Source: Stramonita haemastoma
Taxonomy: Eukaryota; Mollusca; Gastropoda; Neogastropoda; Muricidae
Length of the DNA stretch: 20,000 nucleotides
Reading direction: 5' to 3'
Assembly: GCA_030674155.1 (NCBI GenBank)
Contig: CM060320.1
Span: forward strand, 11,045,303 to 11,065,302
The notes beneath the pieces were generated by a model. That model saw nothing but the letters and a program-made list of their open reading frames with translations, was not told the origin of the DNA and did not search any database. The position numbers and the translations under genes are program-made. The first letter of the stretch is position 1. Every line of letters begins with the position of its first letter. Shown one piece after another: positions 17,600 to 20,000 of the stretch.

Positions 17600-18214
17600 C
17601 TTTACTATGTAATAAAGCAACAGAAGATGATGTATGGTGATTTAAGTTGTCTACCTTTATTGACACTAGGCAAAAATCTATTCCCAGAAAATATGCCAGA
17701 CAGCCTAATGCGTTTAGACTCTGCGCCTAGGATATAGTAATCCTGATATCATTGCCCAATTGTTTGAAATAGATCTTAATTGAGAAAACATGAATGATAA
17801 AACATCACATATTGAGAACACAACGAGCAAATTCCTCTGGCCTGCTGGAAACAATATATTGATCATTTAGTGTAGTGGCTAATGAGCAAAATTAAATCAG
17901 CGTAAACAACTAGGGATTGCTTTCCAAACACTTTTTTAGACCAAGCAATAATTGAGATTTTTAACGTTTTCTCTTTAAGTTGCGATCATGTTCATATAGA
18001 AAAAAGATAAAGAAAGAAAATCTTAACTTATTTCCAAAACAACAACAACAGCAACACCACCCAACAACAACAGCAACACCAACAAAAGATCAAGAACAAA
18101 AAAGTGTTCATTTTATGAGGGGAGAAAAACAACTGCACTGGAAGAATCGACTTTTCCATAAAGCTTCTGTCATAAGCGGTTTGGTTTTGTTGTTGTTTTT
18201 GTGTAACTTTATGT
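17600..18214. other. Unique AT-rich DNA, no gene seen
   Basis: The stretch is ordinary-complexity sequence without long open frames. A CAACAACAG/CAACACCA segment at 18039-18085 is simple sequence. Confidence 0.5.
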
Positions 18215-18440
18215 GAGCGCCCTTACCAGTTGGATGGGTGACCGTTTGTGCGCCTTGGCTTCAGTACAGTCTCCCCAGTTCACCCAGCTGTAAATGGGTA
18301 CCTGCCCTCTTTAGGGTCAGGGAAGGTAAAGCAGCAAGGGAGAAGAGATGGGCGCTGCCCTCAATATGCCGGCCCCTAGAGAAGCTGAGATCTCTGATCC
18401 CTCGCTCCCCTTCGACCACCTGGGTTATGGGACACCTTTA
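18215..18440 (+). mobile_element. SINE-like repeat with a 5S rRNA-like block
   Basis: The segment contains TTGGATGGGTGACCG (18230-18244), identical to what I recall of the C-box part of the internal promoter of metazoan 5S rRNA. It is followed by CAGTTCACCCAGCTGTAAAT plus GGGTACCTG (18276-18304), a block I recall as widespread in invertebrate repeats. It then runs through GGCGCTGCCCTC and ATGCCGGCCCC to GGGTTATGGGACACCTTTAC. The upstream 5S A-box is not visible, so the element is 5'-truncated or only partly 5S-derived. Open frames across it are not supported as genes. Confidence 0.45.
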
Positions 18441-18616
18441 CCATTATCACCAAAGCCTTTAAAATCTTCATCTTCTCCTACGTTCTCTGGCTGTACGAAA
18501 TTTTATTCCGGTCTGGATGGCAAAGTCTGCAGTCCTGTCTCAATGACCCTGCCGGTCCCCACAGCTTTCCCTTGGAGACCTGTAGAATGAGAGATACTTT
18601 GATAGATGGGTTTTTT

Positions 18617-18888
18617 TCTCTCCAGTAGCTGTAAGTTTTGCCTGTCTTTCCCACTGCTGCACTTCTCCAAGTAGCTGTATAGTGTGGCCTGTTTTTCCCA
18701 CTGCTGTACTTCTCCAGTAGCTGTAAGTGTGGCCTGTTTTTCCCACTGCTGTACTTCTCCAGTAGCTGTAAGTGTGGGCCTGTTTTTCCCACTGCTGTAC
18801 TTCTCCAGTAGCTGTAAGTGTGGCCTGTTTTTCCCACTGCTGCACTTCTCCAGTAGCTGTAAGTGTGGCCTGTTTTTCCCACTGCTGC
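18617..18888. repeat. 45-bp minisatellite, six units
   Basis: Six head-to-tail copies of a unit include TTCTCCAGTAGCTGTAAGTG and GCCTGTTTTTCCCACTGCTG. Copies 3, 5 and 6 (18708-18752, 18799-18843, 18844-18888) are exactly 45 bases. Copy 2 is 47 and copy 4 is 46, so any reading frame breaks. The first copy (to 18660) is the most diverged. Unit length divisible by three explains the repeated peptide on both strands; the indels argue against coding. Confidence 0.92.
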
Positions 18889-18984
18889 ACTTGTTGAAGG
18901 TGTATTCCTATCATTCAGCACTGATTAATCGGCGGCAACCTTCCTGTATGGACCACTAATGGTCTCTTCGGGAATTTAAGCCAT

Positions 18985-19470
<486 letters not shown>

Positions 19471-19479
19471 ATTTCCTCC

Positions 19480-20000
19480 TTACACGTCAAAAGTAGTTTT
19501 TTCCGCCCCACTCAGTAGATAAAACCTACAGAATAGGACAGATAAAGTCAGTAACTCTCTCCACCACGGCTACAAAGGAACCTGCAGGAAAACATTTAAA
19601 TGTTTCGTATACAACGCGGAAAAAGAAGGGGGAGGGGCAAAGACGGGCAGCCAGTAGGGGGGTATTGTATTTCAAGGAGTGAGTAGTATAAGAAAGCGAG
19701 GGGTAGGGGGCGGGGTGAGGTTATGGATGGTGAAACAGGTGGGAAAGAACAACTGGAGGTGGTGGTGGTGGTGGTGGTGGTGGAGGTGGAAGGGGGGGGG
19801 TGATGGTAGGGGATTGTATTGAAGCAGGGGAGAGATGGAATGAGTAACGTTTTTGACACACCCACCTTTCACGTTTGCTGCTCATATTCTATCAACTTTT
19901 TTATCTCTTTTTTTTTTTGTCATGCTGAGTGACTTGACTTGGAAGAAGAAGAAGAAAAAAAAAACGGAAAACTAGTACAGTCACACACACACACACACAC
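19480..20000. other. Unique DNA with (GGT)n and terminal (CA)n
   Basis: No gene was seen. The plus strand is purine-rich from 19620 to 19850, with a GGT tract (about 19757-19782) and a G9 run. The window ends in a (CA)n tract (19982-20000) that continues beyond it. Minus-strand poly-Thr/His/Pro frames are artefacts. Confidence 0.6.

Overview
This window looks like a non-coding, repeat-choked piece of a metazoan nuclear genome, most probably a gastropod mollusc. It is AT-rich and extremely dense in microsatellites of the (GA)n, (CA)n, (GAT)n, (AAT)n, (TAG)n, (GACA)n and (GACG)n types. It has C/G homopolymers of 14 to 23 bases, two minisatellite arrays and many decayed retroposons. The molluscan assignment rests on my recollection that one dispersed repeat here (core AAAAGAACCCACGGCAACAA) is common in gastropod DNA; no search was run. 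I see no bacterial features, CRISPR array, complete gene or rRNA.

Layout: 1-1690 holds G-rich and C-rich homopolymer clusters and AT-rich spacer. 1920-2560 holds SINE-like repeats ending in an (AAAT)n tail. 3246-3330 is triplet repeat, followed by a CpG-bearing 89-codon ORF (3387-3656). 3955-7095 is a mosaic of SINE pieces, including one apparently full-length tRNA-headed SINE on the minus strand (about 5770-6170), a 300-bp triplet-repeat field (5275-5602) and an imperfect 143-bp tandem duplication. 7430-9282 is a 5'-truncated LINE on the minus strand: the end of a reverse transcriptase starting just before its FADD catalytic motif, a long A-rich 3' region, and a hairpin plus (GACAA)5 terminus. 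9283-10075 contains two long (GA)n tracts and more repeat pieces. 10297-10965 is a 25-bp minisatellite with a 98-bp higher-order period. 11245-11535 is another triplet field. 11744-12500 and 14200-15960 are the most gene-like, least repetitive parts. 13125-13640 is a hidden, strongly decayed tandem repeat. 16145-19470 is again dominated by microsatellites, with a 45-bp minisatellite at 18617-18888 and a retroposon at 18215-18440 that carries a 5S-rRNA-like promoter block.

The only host coding evidence I can support is two candidate internal exons on the plus strand, 11744-11962 and 16779-16853. Both have a pyrimidine-tract acceptor, an uninterrupted frame, a consensus donor and the same phase (1-1), so they could be spliced together in frame. 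If they are real, most of the window is intron of an unidentified plus-strand gene. No convincing new biological system was found. The most interesting structure is the modular relationship between the repeat families and the microsatellites attached to their ends.
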